Shown: in pieces, positions 43,664 to 52,058 of the stretch
How the letters are laid out: each line of letters begins with the position of its first letter
Numbering within the stretch: position 1 is the stretch's first letter
Assembly: GCA_919901745.1 (NCBI GenBank)
Contig: CAKKPP010000004.1
Span: forward strand, 188,460 to 252,459
Direction: 5' to 3'
From: Chloroflexota bacterium
GTDB lineage: Bacteria; Chloroflexota; Limnocylindria; Limnocylindrales; CSP1-4
Length of the DNA stretch: 64,000 nt
Notes under the pieces: generated by a model
Told to the model about the DNA's origin: nothing
Databases searched by the model: none
The model's input: only the letters and a program-made list of their open reading frames with translations
Program-made: the position numbers and the translations under genes

Positions 43664-43670
43664 CCGCCCG

Positions 43671-46600
43671 ATGGTGGGACGCGTTTCAAGCCCGCTCTAT
43701 GTCGGCCGACTCCCGGAACTTGAGCGACTCGGCGAGGCTGTCGCGGGCGTCCACGACGGCGCCAAGCTTGTCGTCGTCGCCGGCGACGCAGGAATCGGCA
43801 AGACGAGGCTCGTCGCTCAGTTCCTGGCGCGGTTCGCTCCGGACGAGATCCGGATCCTCGCCGGCGGGTGCCTGGCCCTGCCGGGCGGTGGCCTGCCCTA
43901 CGCGCCCCTGGCCGAGGCCCTGCGCCGGTTCGCACGTGACACCGAGCCTGCAGAGCTCGGCCGCCTGCTTGGGGCGGCTCGTCCCGAGCTTGCCCGGCTG
44001 GTTCCGGACCTGGACCCGACCTGGGTCGTATCGCCGGATCGGGACGCCCGAGGCGACCGCGCGGACCAGGCCCGCCTGTTCGAACTCGTCATCGGGCTGA
44101 TCGGCCGCATCGGCGCCGAAGCGCCCGTCGTGTTCGTGATCGAGGATGTGCAGTGGGCGGACGACGCGACGCGCGACCTGTTGACGTACCTCGCCAGAAA
44201 CCTTGGGCGTGAGCGGGCCACGCTGATCCTCACGGTCAGATCGGACGATCCCGCCGTCGAGCGTGTCGAGCCATGGTTGGCGGATCTCGTCCAGCACACC
44301 GCGGCTGAGCGGATCGACCTCGGGCCGCTCACGAACGTCGAGACACTCGAGCTGCTGGGCGGCATGCTCGGTGACGCCACCGATCCGACCCTGGCGCCGT
44401 CGATCGTCCGGCGAGCCGCCGGCAACCCGCTCTACGTCGAGGAACTTGCTGCAGCGTCGCGCGCACGCGGCGATGCCCGACCTCACCTGCCGGCGACGCT
44501 CAAACAGACGCTCGGCGCACGCACACGACACCTCCCGGCCGGAGCGACCGCGGTCGTCCGGGCACTCGCCATCGCGGGCCGCGAGGTCGATGAGCGACTC
44601 CTGGCGGCGGTGACCGGCCTGTCCGCGACCGAGCTTCAGGCCAGCATCCACGAAGCCATCGATCTCCGTGTCGTCGTCGCCGACCCGGACGACGAGAGCG
44701 TCGCGCTCCGACATGCCCTGCTCGCCGAAGTGGTCCTGTCCGATCTCCTGGCCGGTGAGCGACGGCAGCTTCACCAGGATCTCGCGATCGCGCTGACGAA
44801 CCATCCGGATCTGGCCGACCCGAGCCCGGCCGGCGCCGCCGGCGAGCTTGCCCATCACTGGTGGGCGGCCCAGCGACCGGTCGAGGCGTTTGCTACCGCC
44901 CTGCTCGCAGCCGACGCCGCATCGGCGGTCTACGCCCACGGCGAGGCCTTCAGGCATCGCCACCGAGCGCTCGAGCTCTGGGATCGCATCGCGCCAACGG
45001 ATCGGCCGTACAGCGCCGACCGCGTCGCCTTGATCCTCGAGACCGAGGAAGCGGCCGACCTGGCGGGTGAGCTCACGACGGCCGAGGGGCTCATTCGCGA
45101 GGGCCTGTCGCTCGTGGATCCTGTCGCCGAGCCCGCCGTCGCCGGCGTGCTGCACAGCCGTCTCGCCTATCACCGCTGGCTTGGGGGCCACGTCGAGGAC
45201 GTGCTGCGCGAGCACCGCCGCGCCGTCGAGCTTGTGCCTGCGGAGCCGCCGTCGGTCGAGCGAGCGCGGGTGTTGCGCGGGCTCGGTGGCGCGCTCATGG
45301 GCGACGGTCGGTACCGCGAGTCGCTCGGCGTGTGCGAGGACGCGATCAAGGCCGCCCGGGCGGCCGGGGCGTGGGTCGAGGAGGGCCGCGCCCTCGACAT
45401 GATCGGCATGGACCGCGTCGGCATCGGCGACATCGATGGCGGAATCGAGGCGCTCGAGGCCGCGTGCGCCATCGCCCGGGAACACGACCCGATCAACGGG
45501 CTGATCGCTGGCCTGCACAATCTCGCGTACCACCTGTCCCTGGCCGATCGACTCGAGGACGCCCGTGCCGTTGCCTTCGAAGGAGTCGCGGCTGCCCAGC
45601 GCGCCGGGGTCGAGCGCCGATACGGCGTCAACCTGCGCGCCGTGGCGGCCGACATCCTGCTCCGACTTGGCCGGACGCCCGAGGCCGAGGCCGTCGTCGA
45701 GGAGGCACGACGGCTCGACCGTTCGGGAGAGGGAACGCTCTATCTCCAGATCGAGCGGATCCGCCTCGAGACGACCACGGGTCGCTTCGAAGCCGCCCAG
45801 GCGATACGCGAGCGTGCCGATCGATCGGCCACCGGAGATGTCGACTTCGATCTCGTGGCGTACCTGCGCACGGCCGAAGCCGAACTGTGCGCGTGGACAG
45901 GCGAGTTCCGGTCGGGGGCCTCCGCCGTGGACCAGGGTCTCGCGGTCCTCGAGGGTCGCGACGATGTCTTCCTCAGCGCTCCGCTACTCGCGCTCGGGTA
46001 CCGCCTCGCGGCCGATCGGGCCGCGGCGGCGCGAGTCGCGGGCCGTACAGACGAGCTCGCCGCGGCCGGCGCGACGGCCGAGCGGATCGGCGCCCTGCAC
46101 GCCGAGTTCGTTGCTGCCCGGGCGGCGATGGGCCACCCGATGACACGGGGCCTCACCGCAACGCTCGACATGGCCGCAGCCGAGCGATCCCGGGTCGAGG
46201 GCGGGTCAGACGCGCAAGCATGGCGACACGTGGCCGGGGTCTGGACGAAGCTCGACAGACCGGTCGATGCCGCCTACGCCTGGTGGCGTGCTGCCGAGGC
46301 GGATCTCATCGGTCGACCCGAACGGGCTGCGGCAAGTCGCGACCTCCGCGCGGCTGCCGCCGCGGTCACGGACAGCCAGCACGCTCCGCTGCGAGCGGCG
46401 ATCGAGTCACTCGCGGGGCTGGCGCGAATCAGCATCGATCCCGAGCTTTCGGTCTCCGGCGATGGGGCAACCGCCCGGCCCGCGATGCCCGGACCGGGAG
46501 GTGACCGTCTCGAGACACTCGGCCTGTCGGGCCGCGAGCGGGAGGTCCTGTCACTCGTGGCCGCCGGGCGGTCCAACGGGGAGATCGGACATGCGCTGTT

Positions 46601-47249
46601 CATCTCGACCAAGACGGCAAGCACCCACGTGAGCCACATCATCGCGAAGCTGGGCGTGACCAACCGGATCGAGGCCGCCACGATGGCGGCGCGCCTGGGC
46701 CTCGTCGACGGCCCGCTGAGCGGAACGCTGACCCCGTCGACCGGCTCCGCCGGCAGCGCCACGCGGACCTTCATGTTCACCGACATCGTCGGATCGACGG
46801 CGCTGATCGAGGTCATCGGCGACGAGGCGTGGGTCGATATGCGAGGGTGGCACGACCGGACCTTGCGGCGCCTGTTCGTCGCACATGGCGGCGTGGAGAT
46901 CGATCACGCCGGCGACGGGTTCTTCGTTGCCTTCACACCGGTCGGGCCGGCGCTCGGTTGTGCCGTCGCGATCCAGCGCGCGCTCGACGATCACCGCCGT
47001 GAGGCCGGTTTCGCGCCGCAGGTGCGGGTTGCCGTCCACACCGGCGAGGCGGCTCGTTCAGGCCGTGGCTACACCGGCCGTGAAGTCCACCTCGCCGCCC
47101 GCCTGCTTGCTCACGCCGAGGGGGGCGAGATCGTTGCCACGGCGCCGACCATGCGGGCCGCCGGCATGCGCTCGGCGCGCGCCACCCAGCCCGTGGAGCT
47201 GGCCGGGATCGCCGAGCCGATCGAGATCGGCTGGGTCAGCTGGCGCTAG
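43671..47249 (+). CDS. ATPase / TPR / LuxR-HTH / nucleotide cyclase fusion regulator
   Basis: A 1192-residue protein. Residues 1-330 are an AAA/STAND ATPase with Walker A GDAGIGKTR near residue 40 and Walker B VIEDVQWAD near 155. Residues 400-900 are TPR-like helices. A LuxR-type HTH (LSGREREVLSLVAAGRSNGEIG) is at about 945-1010. A class III nucleotide cyclase catalytic domain follows at about 1030-1190, with metal Asp residues in FTDIVGST and HAGDGFFV. LuxR followed by a cyclase is rare: it would couple DNA binding and cAMP synthesis. The usual orders are cyclase-ATPase-TPR or ATPase-TPR-LuxR. The C-terminal codons run into a tandem repeat. Confidence 0.9.
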   Translation: MVGRVSSPLYVGRLPELERLGEAVAGVHDGAKLVVVAGDAGIGKTRLVAQFLARFAPDEIRILAGGCLALPGGGLPYAPLAEALRRFARDTEPAELGRLLGAARPELARLVPDLDPTWVVSPDRDARGDRADQARLFELVIGLIGRIGAEAPVVFVIEDVQWADDATRDLLTYLARNLGRERATLILTVRSDDPAVERVEPWLADLVQHTAAERIDLGPLTNVETLELLGGMLGDATDPTLAPSIVRRAAGNPLYVEELAAASRARGDARPHLPATLKQTLGARTRHLPAGATAVVRALAIAGREVDERLLAAVTGLSATELQASIHEAIDLRVVVADPDDESVALRHALLAEVVLSDLLAGERRQLHQDLAIALTNHPDLADPSPAGAAGELAHHWWAAQRPVEAFATALLAADAASAVYAHGEAFRHRHRALELWDRIAPTDRPYSADRVALILETEEAADLAGELTTAEGLIREGLSLVDPVAEPAVAGVLHSRLAYHRWLGGHVEDVLREHRRAVELVPAEPPSVERARVLRGLGGALMGDGRYRESLGVCEDAIKAARAAGAWVEEGRALDMIGMDRVGIGDIDGGIEALEAACAIAREHDPINGLIAGLHNLAYHLSLADRLEDARAVAFEGVAAAQRAGVERRYGVNLRAVAADILLRLGRTPEAEAVVEEARRLDRSGEGTLYLQIERIRLETTTGRFEAAQAIRERADRSATGDVDFDLVAYLRTAEAELCAWTGEFRSGASAVDQGLAVLEGRDDVFLSAPLLALGYRLAADRAAAARVAGRTDELAAAGATAERIGALHAEFVAARAAMGHPMTRGLTATLDMAAAERSRVEGGSDAQAWRHVAGVWTKLDRPVDAAYAWWRAAEADLIGRPERAAASRDLRAAAAAVTDSQHAPLRAAIESLAGLARISIDPELSVSGDGATARPAMPGPGGDRLETLGLSGREREVLSLVAAGRSNGEIGHALFISTKTASTHVSHIIAKLGVTNRIEAATMAARLGLVDGPLSGTLTPSTGSAGSATRTFMFTDIVGSTALIEVIGDEAWVDMRGWHDRTLRRLFVAHGGVEIDHAGDGFFVAFTPVGPALGCAVAIQRALDDHRREAGFAPQVRVAVHTGEAARSGRGYTGREVHLAARLLAHAEGGEIVATAPTMRAAGMRSARATQPVELAGIAEPIEIGWVSWR

Positions 47250-47305
47250 GCGGCGTCAGCTGGCGTTAGGCGGCGTCAGCTGGCGCTGGACCTGGTCAGC
47301 TGGCG
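47235..47305. repeat. 20-bp-period tandem repeat, 4 units
   Basis: The core GTCAGCTGGCG recurs at exactly 20-base intervals (47235, 47255, 47275, 47295). It covers the last codons of the LuxR-cyclase gene, the 46-base spacer and the stop of the convergent gene. Confidence 0.85.
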
Positions 47306-47724
47306 GCTGCGTCGTCCAGTTCGCCCCAGCCCCCATGGTCTCGCCACTCCTTCTTCGTCATCGGCCGGTCGATCCCGATCGATACCAGGACATCGGCCCC
47401 GGCCTCGCGGCTGGCCAGGACGATGACGCTGCTCGGGGCGAACCCGGCCTCGATCAGCTCACGAATGATCCGCTCGAGACCGCCCGCCCGGTGCCCGACC
47501 GCGGTGGTGAACGCCGGCATGAGCGTTGGGCTCCACTCCGCGAGGGCGTCGAGTGCGGCCGCCACGTCGCGGTGCTGAACCACGAAGAGGATGTGGGTCG
47601 AGTTCGGCTCGGGCGCGACGCCCTCGATGCTGACGTTCTTCTTCGCGAGCTTGTCGAGGCGCGCCTTCAACTTGTCCGGAAACGGCCTGTCGTTGTCCGG
47701 GGACGTGCGAATCTGCTGGTGCAT
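47296..47724 (-). CDS. Hypothetical protein, 142 residues
   Basis: A small alpha/beta protein: residues 12-35 are a basic helix (PDKLKARLDKLAKKN), then a strand HILFVVQH near residue 45, a helix RDVAAALDALAEW, then GLERIIRELIEAGFAPSSVIVLASREAG near 85-110. It looks like two beta-alpha-beta modules. I do not recognise the family. ATG 47724 is chosen because GGAGGG lies 8 bases upstream; ATG 47745 is alternative. Its stop lies in the tandem repeat. Confidence 0.65.
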   Translation of the reverse strand: MHQQIRTSPDNDRPFPDKLKARLDKLAKKNVSIEGVAPEPNSTHILFVVQHRDVAAALDALAEWSPTLMPAFTTAVGHRAGGLERIIRELIEAGFAPSSVIVLASREAGADVLVSIGIDRPMTKKEWRDHGGWGELDDAAAS

Positions 47725-47870
47725 CTGCGGATCCCTCCAGTCCATCGGTCGTGAAGGCCGGCATCGTACGCCGCCAACGAGTGGCTGGCTAGGGGGAACC
47801 GATGGGCTCCGGAGTGGGCGCGGGTGCGCTGTCTGGCCTTGATTTCGCAGCATCGTCGCGCCGTTCGGTG

Positions 47871-47897
47871 CCGCCCGCCGCAACCCGTGGCGGGCGG
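47871..47897. terminator. GC hairpin downstream of lipA
   Basis: CCGCCCGCC/GGCGGGCGG, a 9-bp stem with a 9-base loop, starting 6 bases beyond the lipA stop on its strand. It has no T-run, as is common for terminators in high-GC genomes. Confidence 0.5.
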
Positions 47898-47902
47898 TCG
47901 CG

Positions 47903-48961
47903 TCAGCTCGCGATCGGGACGACGCGACCCTCGGCGTCGAGCGTGGCCTCGCGGCGGAGGCGCTTGAGTTCGGCGCCGGGAACCTGGTCGCGGGCGTGGT
48001 AGCTGGAGCGAACCAGCGGACCTGACTCGACGTGCTTGAAGCCGAGGCCCAGGGCCTCTGCCTTCATCTCGGCGAACTCGTCGGGGTGGTAGTAGCGCTC
48101 GAGCGGCAGGTGCTGGAGCGTCGGCCGCAGGTACTGGCCGATCGTGAGGATGTCGGTGTCGACCGCGTGAAGCGCTTCGAACGCCTCGGTCATCTCTTCG
48201 CGCGTCTCGCCGAGCCCGACCATCAGCGACGACTTGGTGTGGACGGCGTAACCGATCTCGGTGGCGTACGCCTTCGCTCGTTCGAGCACCTGGAGTGTCC
48301 GGTCCCAGCGGGCGCGCTTGCGCACCGGCTTCTGGAGCCGCTTCACGGTCTCGAGGTTGTGGTTGAGGATGTCGGGTCGAGCCTCCATCACGGTTCGGAG
48401 CGACTCGGCCTCGCCGTTGAAGTCCGGGATGAGCACCTCGACGCCCATCCCCGGCGAGCGGTCGCGGAGTTCGCGGATCGTGGCCGCGAATGCGCCGGCG
48501 CCGCCGTCGGGCAGGTCGTCACGCGCCACCGACGTGACGACGACGTGCTCGAGGTTCATCGCCGCGACCGCCTCGGCGACCCGGCGCGGCTCATCGTCGT
48601 CGAACCACGTCGGACGGCCGGTCTTGATCGCGCAGAACCCGCAGGCCCGGGTGCACGTGTCGCCGAGGATCATGACCGTCGCGGTCCGCTGATCCCAGCA
48701 CTCCCCGATGTTCGGGCAGCGCGCCTCCTCGCAGACGGTGTTGAGGTTCAGTCCGCCCAGAAGCCGCTTCAGGTCGTGATAGTTGTCGCCGGTGGGCATC
48801 CGCGCCTTGATCCAGTCGGGGTGGCGGCGGAGTGCGGTCGAACCGTCGGCGGCGGTCGTGTAGGCGCCGCCACCCATCGCGATCGTGGGCGGCATTGCGC
48901 TGCCGTGATGGGCACCATCGCCTGTTCCGGACGGCTCGAAGATCGGGAGATCGCGGTTCAC
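47903..48961 (-). CDS. lipA: Lipoyl synthase
   Basis: A 352-residue radical-SAM enzyme that inserts two sulfurs into octanoyl-lipoyl domains. Both Fe-S clusters are present: the auxiliary one in CEEARCPNIGECW near residue 80, and the radical-SAM CxxxCxxC in CTRACGFC near residue 108. DNLETVKRLQKPVRKRA-like NLETVKRL near 205 and GEVREM-like GETREEM near 250 are also family blocks. GTG 48961 follows TAGACT by 6 bases. It supplies lipoate for the 2-oxo acid dehydrogenase E2 encoded just upstream. Confidence 0.95.
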   Translation of the reverse strand: MNRDLPIFEPSGTGDGAHHGSAMPPTIAMGGGAYTTAADGSTALRRHPDWIKARMPTGDNYHDLKRLLGGLNLNTVCEEARCPNIGECWDQRTATVMILGDTCTRACGFCAIKTGRPTWFDDDEPRRVAEAVAAMNLEHVVVTSVARDDLPDGGAGAFAATIRELRDRSPGMGVEVLIPDFNGEAESLRTVMEARPDILNHNLETVKRLQKPVRKRARWDRTLQVLERAKAYATEIGYAVHTKSSLMVGLGETREEMTEAFEALHAVDTDILTIGQYLRPTLQHLPLERYYHPDEFAEMKAEALGLGFKHVESGPLVRSSYHARDQVPGAELKRLRREATLDAEGRVVPIAS

Positions 48962-48967
48962 GACCCG

Positions 48968-48973
48968 AGTCTA
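48968..48973 (-). promoter_or_regulatory. -10 hexamer TAGACT, lipA
   Basis: TAGACT on the minus strand 6 bases before GTG 48961, so lipA has its own leaderless promoter inside the spacer after the lipoprotein gene. Confidence 0.5.
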
Positions 48974-48980
48974 GACGGCA

Positions 48981-49517
48981 TCATGGCGCCGCGCTGCCGG
49001 GCGGCGTGGTGCTGCCGGCGGGGCTCGGACCCGGTGTGGGGCTGGGCGCCGGCGTGACCGCCGGATCGATCGGTCCACCGCGCACCACCGTCTTGTAGAT
49101 CCCGCGTGGCGAGTTCCCCTCCACGCCGATCATCACGATCCACCATTCGGGAGCCGAATCGAAGGCTGCCCGTCGGCTGGCATCGATGTCACCGAGGCCC
49201 AGGCGCAGGTCGATGCCGCCGTCGGTGTCCTGCAATCCGTATGACTGGCAGGAGGGGTCGAGCTGGAGTGTCCCGGCATCGGCCAGTCCCTCCTGCGACT
49301 CACTTGGCTCGATCGGACACAGGACGAACAGCGTCTGCTTCGCCGACCAGGCTCGCGACTGGGCCGTCAGGGCCCCCGGCTCGCGACCCACGATCAGCTG
49401 GGTCGCGCCGAGGTCGTCGGCCGCCTCGAACTGGGCACAGCCGGCGACCACGATCGCGAGCGCGATCAGGGTGGCCCGACCGATGAAACCCGCGGCGCCG
49501 GTCACGACGACCTTCAT
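48981..49517 (-). CDS. Putative lipoprotein, odd SDR-like N-terminus
   Basis: A 178-residue protein. The N-terminal residues MKVVVTGAAGFIGRATLIAL copy the NAD-binding start of extended SDR epimerases, but then continue directly into the hydrophobic stretch and lipobox VAGC near residue 27, and into an unrelated mature domain with two more cysteines, ending in a Pro/Thr/Ser tail. Starts at ATG 49517 or GTG 49526 cannot be told apart. If a GTG further in (at VTGAA) is used, the resemblance is chance. Mature function is unknown; it should be a lipoprotein. It lies between the E2 and lipA genes. Confidence 0.7.
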   Translation of the reverse strand: MKVVVTGAAGFIGRATLIALAIVVAGCAQFEAADDLGATQLIVGREPGALTAQSRAWSAKQTLFVLCPIEPSESQEGLADAGTLQLDPSCQSYGLQDTDGGIDLRLGLGDIDASRRAAFDSAPEWWIVMIGVEGNSPRGIYKTVVRGGPIDPAVTPAPSPTPGPSPAGSTTPPGSAAP

Positions 49518-49574
49518 CGGGAGCACTTCACCTCGGCGACCTCCCGGAGGGAGCAGGTCAGGGTTGTGGCCTCG

Positions 49575-51020
49575 CTAGAAGATCGCGGTGTCCGGCCCGA
49601 TCGATTCGAGCCAGGCCTTGACGTCGGCCACGAACCGGCCGATCTGGGCGCCATCGGTTGCTCGGTGATCGAAGGCAGCCGGCAGGTTCATCATCGATCG
49701 AACGGCAATCACGTCGCCCTCGGGTGCCTCATGCACGACCGGCCGCTTGACGATGGCCTCGAGGTTGACGATGACGACCTGTGGCGTGTTCACGATCGAC
49801 TGGCTGGCCACGGAGCCGAACCAGCCGGTGTTGTTCACGGTGATCGTCCCGCCGTTGAGATCGTCGAGGCGGAGTTTGTTCGATCGGGCCCGATTCGCGA
49901 GGTCGATGACGGCGTGGTTCAGGCCGTTGATCGAAAGCGTGTCGGCGTCCTGGATGACCGGCGTGATGAGCCCGTCCTCGATGGCGACCGCGACGGCCAC
50001 GCCGATGCGTCGCTTGACGAGAAGGCCGTCCTCGGTCCAGTGAGCGTTGAGCCGCGGATGCTTGCGGAGCGCCTCGACGACTGCCTTGATCACGAAAGGC
50101 ACGTAGCTTAACGAGATCTCTTCACGCGCCTGGTAGGCGGCCTTGTTCGCGTTACGGAGGCGGACGAGACCGCTGACGTCGACCTCGACCATCGTGTACG
50201 CGTGCGGGACGGTGGTCTTGGATCGAAGCATCGCGTTCGCGACGCCCTTGCGCATCTGGGTCCAGGGGATGAGCTGCTCGTCCTTTCCGGGATCGAAGGT
50301 GACGCCCGCACCGGCCGGCGGCGGGGCGGCCAAGGGCGCCGAGGCCTGGGCGGCGGCCGACGGGCCCGCGGTGGCTGACCGAGCGGCGGCCGACGCAGCC
50401 GACGATGCTGGCGTGGCGATCAACTGCCCGGTGCGCTGCGCCTCGACGAACGCGATCACGTCGTCGCGGGTGATCCGGCCGCTGTGCCCGGTCCCCACGA
50501 TCTGCGCCGGGCTCAAGTCGTGTTCGCGCAGGAGGCGCCGTACGGCCGGTGTCATCCGGGCATCTGGATCGCCATCCCCGGCGGCCGGGGCGGTTGCGGC
50601 ACTCGGGGAGGCACTGGCCATCGCGTCCGTCCCGTTGGTCGATCCATTGCCGCTCGTCGAGGCTCGGGCCCCGACAGGTGTGGGGGCGTTCGCCGTGGCT
50701 GGTTCGGGCGCGGCCGCCTCAGCCGTCCCCGCAGCTTGAGGTGGCGCGACAGGTTCAGCAGGGATCGCTGCAGCGGAGCCTTCGCCGACGGCCTCGATGA
50801 TCGCGATCTCGGCGTTGTTCGGGACGGTCGCTCCCTCCTCCGCCAGGATCTTGGTCAAGGTGCCTTCAAACGGCGACGGCACCTCGGCGTTGACCTTGTC
50901 GGTGATGACCTCGAGGAGCGGCTCGTACTTGGCGACATGGTCGCCGGGCTGCTTGAGCCACTTGCCGATCGTCCCCTCGGCCACGCTCTCGCCGAGCTGG
51001 GGCATCGTCACCTTGGCCAC
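49575..51020 (-). CDS. 2-oxo acid dehydrogenase E2, dihydrolipoamide acyltransferase
   Basis: A 481-residue acyltransferase. The lipoyl domain occupies residues 1-80 with the lipoylated Lys in TDKVNA near residue 42. An Ala/Pro-rich linker follows. The E3-binding domain is at about residues 150-190 (MTPAVRRLLREHDLSPAQIVGTG). The catalytic domain begins at about 245, with its catalytic block in FDHRATDG near residue 453. Together with the E1 and E3 genes it makes an acyl-CoA from a 2-oxo acid; the branched-chain and pyruvate types cannot be separated from this. GTG 51020 has ribosome binding site GGAGGATT 8 bases upstream. Confidence 0.93.
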   Translation of the reverse strand: MAKVTMPQLGESVAEGTIGKWLKQPGDHVAKYEPLLEVITDKVNAEVPSPFEGTLTKILAEEGATVPNNAEIAIIEAVGEGSAAAIPAEPVAPPQAAGTAEAAAPEPATANAPTPVGARASTSGNGSTNGTDAMASASPSAATAPAAGDGDPDARMTPAVRRLLREHDLSPAQIVGTGHSGRITRDDVIAFVEAQRTGQLIATPASSAASAAARSATAGPSAAAQASAPLAAPPPAGAGVTFDPGKDEQLIPWTQMRKGVANAMLRSKTTVPHAYTMVEVDVSGLVRLRNANKAAYQAREEISLSYVPFVIKAVVEALRKHPRLNAHWTEDGLLVKRRIGVAVAVAIEDGLITPVIQDADTLSINGLNHAVIDLANRARSNKLRLDDLNGGTITVNNTGWFGSVASQSIVNTPQVVIVNLEAIVKRPVVHEAPEGDVIAVRSMMNLPAAFDHRATDGAQIGRFVADVKAWLESIGPDTAIF

Positions 51021-51170
51021 TGGTCAATCCTCCGGGTCGCTGAACGGCGGTCGCCCGCCGCCGTGGTTCGGGACAGTGTCGCGCATCCGGGACTGTCGCG
51101 CCCGTTGCGACTCGGTGCCACACCCAGGACGAGTTGACCTCGCAATAAGGCGCTCGTGTGAGGATCGAGT

Positions 51171-51929
51171 ATGGATGTGGTCCGACTCGGGCGCGTGATC
51201 AGGACTCTGCGCGCACGCAAGGGGTGGCGTCAGGCGGATCTTGCCGCTCGGGCGCGGGTCGGCCGAACCACGATCTCCAATGTTGAGCTCGGTCGCATAC
51301 GCGGCCTGTCCGTCGGAGCGGTCGAGGCGATCCTGGGTGCGCTGGGCCTGAGCCTCGATCTATCGGTCCGGGGGCTCGGCGGCACGATCGATCGCGTTCT
51401 CGATGAGCGCCACGCTCGGCTCGTGGCCCTCGCGACCTCGTGGCTGCGCCGTCGTGCATTGTCGACAGCGGCCGAAGTCTCGTACTCGGTGTGGGGCGAG
51501 CGCGGGTCGATCGACCTGATTGCATGGCATCCGGCCACGCACGAGCTCGTCGTCATCGAAGTCAAGAGTGAACTTACGTCGATCGAAGCGACCCTACGAA
51601 AGCACGACGAGAAGGTCCGTCTCGCGCCATCGGTCGTCGAAAGCCGATTCGGCTGGCGTCCCACGAACGTCTCGCGATTGCTTGTCCTTCCAGAGGACCG
51701 AACCCAGCGTCGCAGGGTTGTCGATCACCGCGTCGTGCTCGACGCGGCATACCCGGCCCGAAATCGAGCCGTCCACGTATGGGTCGGGGCCCAACGTGGG
51801 GCCGACTTGCTCCCTCCGGCGCTCTGCGGGATCGTCTTCTTGTCAGATTCCGCTTTGAGCGACGGTAAAGCTGGTCGCGCGCCTCGCGAGCGCATTCGTG
51901 TCCGCTCGGGGACGAGGATTCGTGCGTGA
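51171..51929 (+). CDS. XRE-type HTH protein with PD-(D/E)XK nuclease-like domain
   Basis: A 252-residue protein. Residues 1-60 are a Cro/C1-type HTH (LGRVIRTLRARKGWRQADLAARARVGRTTISNVE). Residues 95-165 have a restriction-endonuclease-like core: GSIDLIAWHP gives the Asp, VVIEVKSE gives the E-x-K, with a strand-helix pattern around them. The two parts together resemble regulator-nuclease proteins found in Actinobacteria and Chloroflexota; cleavage activity is not shown. It is on the plus strand inside a minus-strand dehydrogenase cluster and separates E2 from E1beta. Its codon use looks a little less GC-rich than its neighbours, suggesting acquisition. The start has GAGG 7 bases upstream. Confidence 0.8.
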   Translation: MDVVRLGRVIRTLRARKGWRQADLAARARVGRTTISNVELGRIRGLSVGAVEAILGALGLSLDLSVRGLGGTIDRVLDERHARLVALATSWLRRRALSTAAEVSYSVWGERGSIDLIAWHPATHELVVIEVKSELTSIEATLRKHDEKVRLAPSVVESRFGWRPTNVSRLLVLPEDRTQRRRVVDHRVVLDAAYPARNRAVHVWVGAQRGADLLPPALCGIVFLSDSALSDGKAGRAPRERIRVRSGTRIRA

Positions 51930-52058
51930 AGGCGGGCTCGGCCTGGATCAGAGTGCGGCCGGGGGGGTCGGCGGGGGCATCGAGCCGCCGTAGTGCCGGC
52001 GTGGGCGGAATCTGGCATGAACTGACATGAACTGAGACGAAACCTGGATGGACCTCGG

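Larger units (their letters stand above)
43361..43670. other. Divergent spacer, no gene seen
   Basis: 310 bases between the deaminase-family and ATPase-LuxR-cyclase genes. TAGACT and TATCAT mark the two promoters. Open frames in between have no start context or recognisable product. Confidence 0.55.

Noticed and set aside
51171-51929. A type II restriction system with the orphan methyltransferase
   Set aside because: The methyltransferase is 27 kb away and the nuclease-like protein carries its own HTH; nothing links the two.
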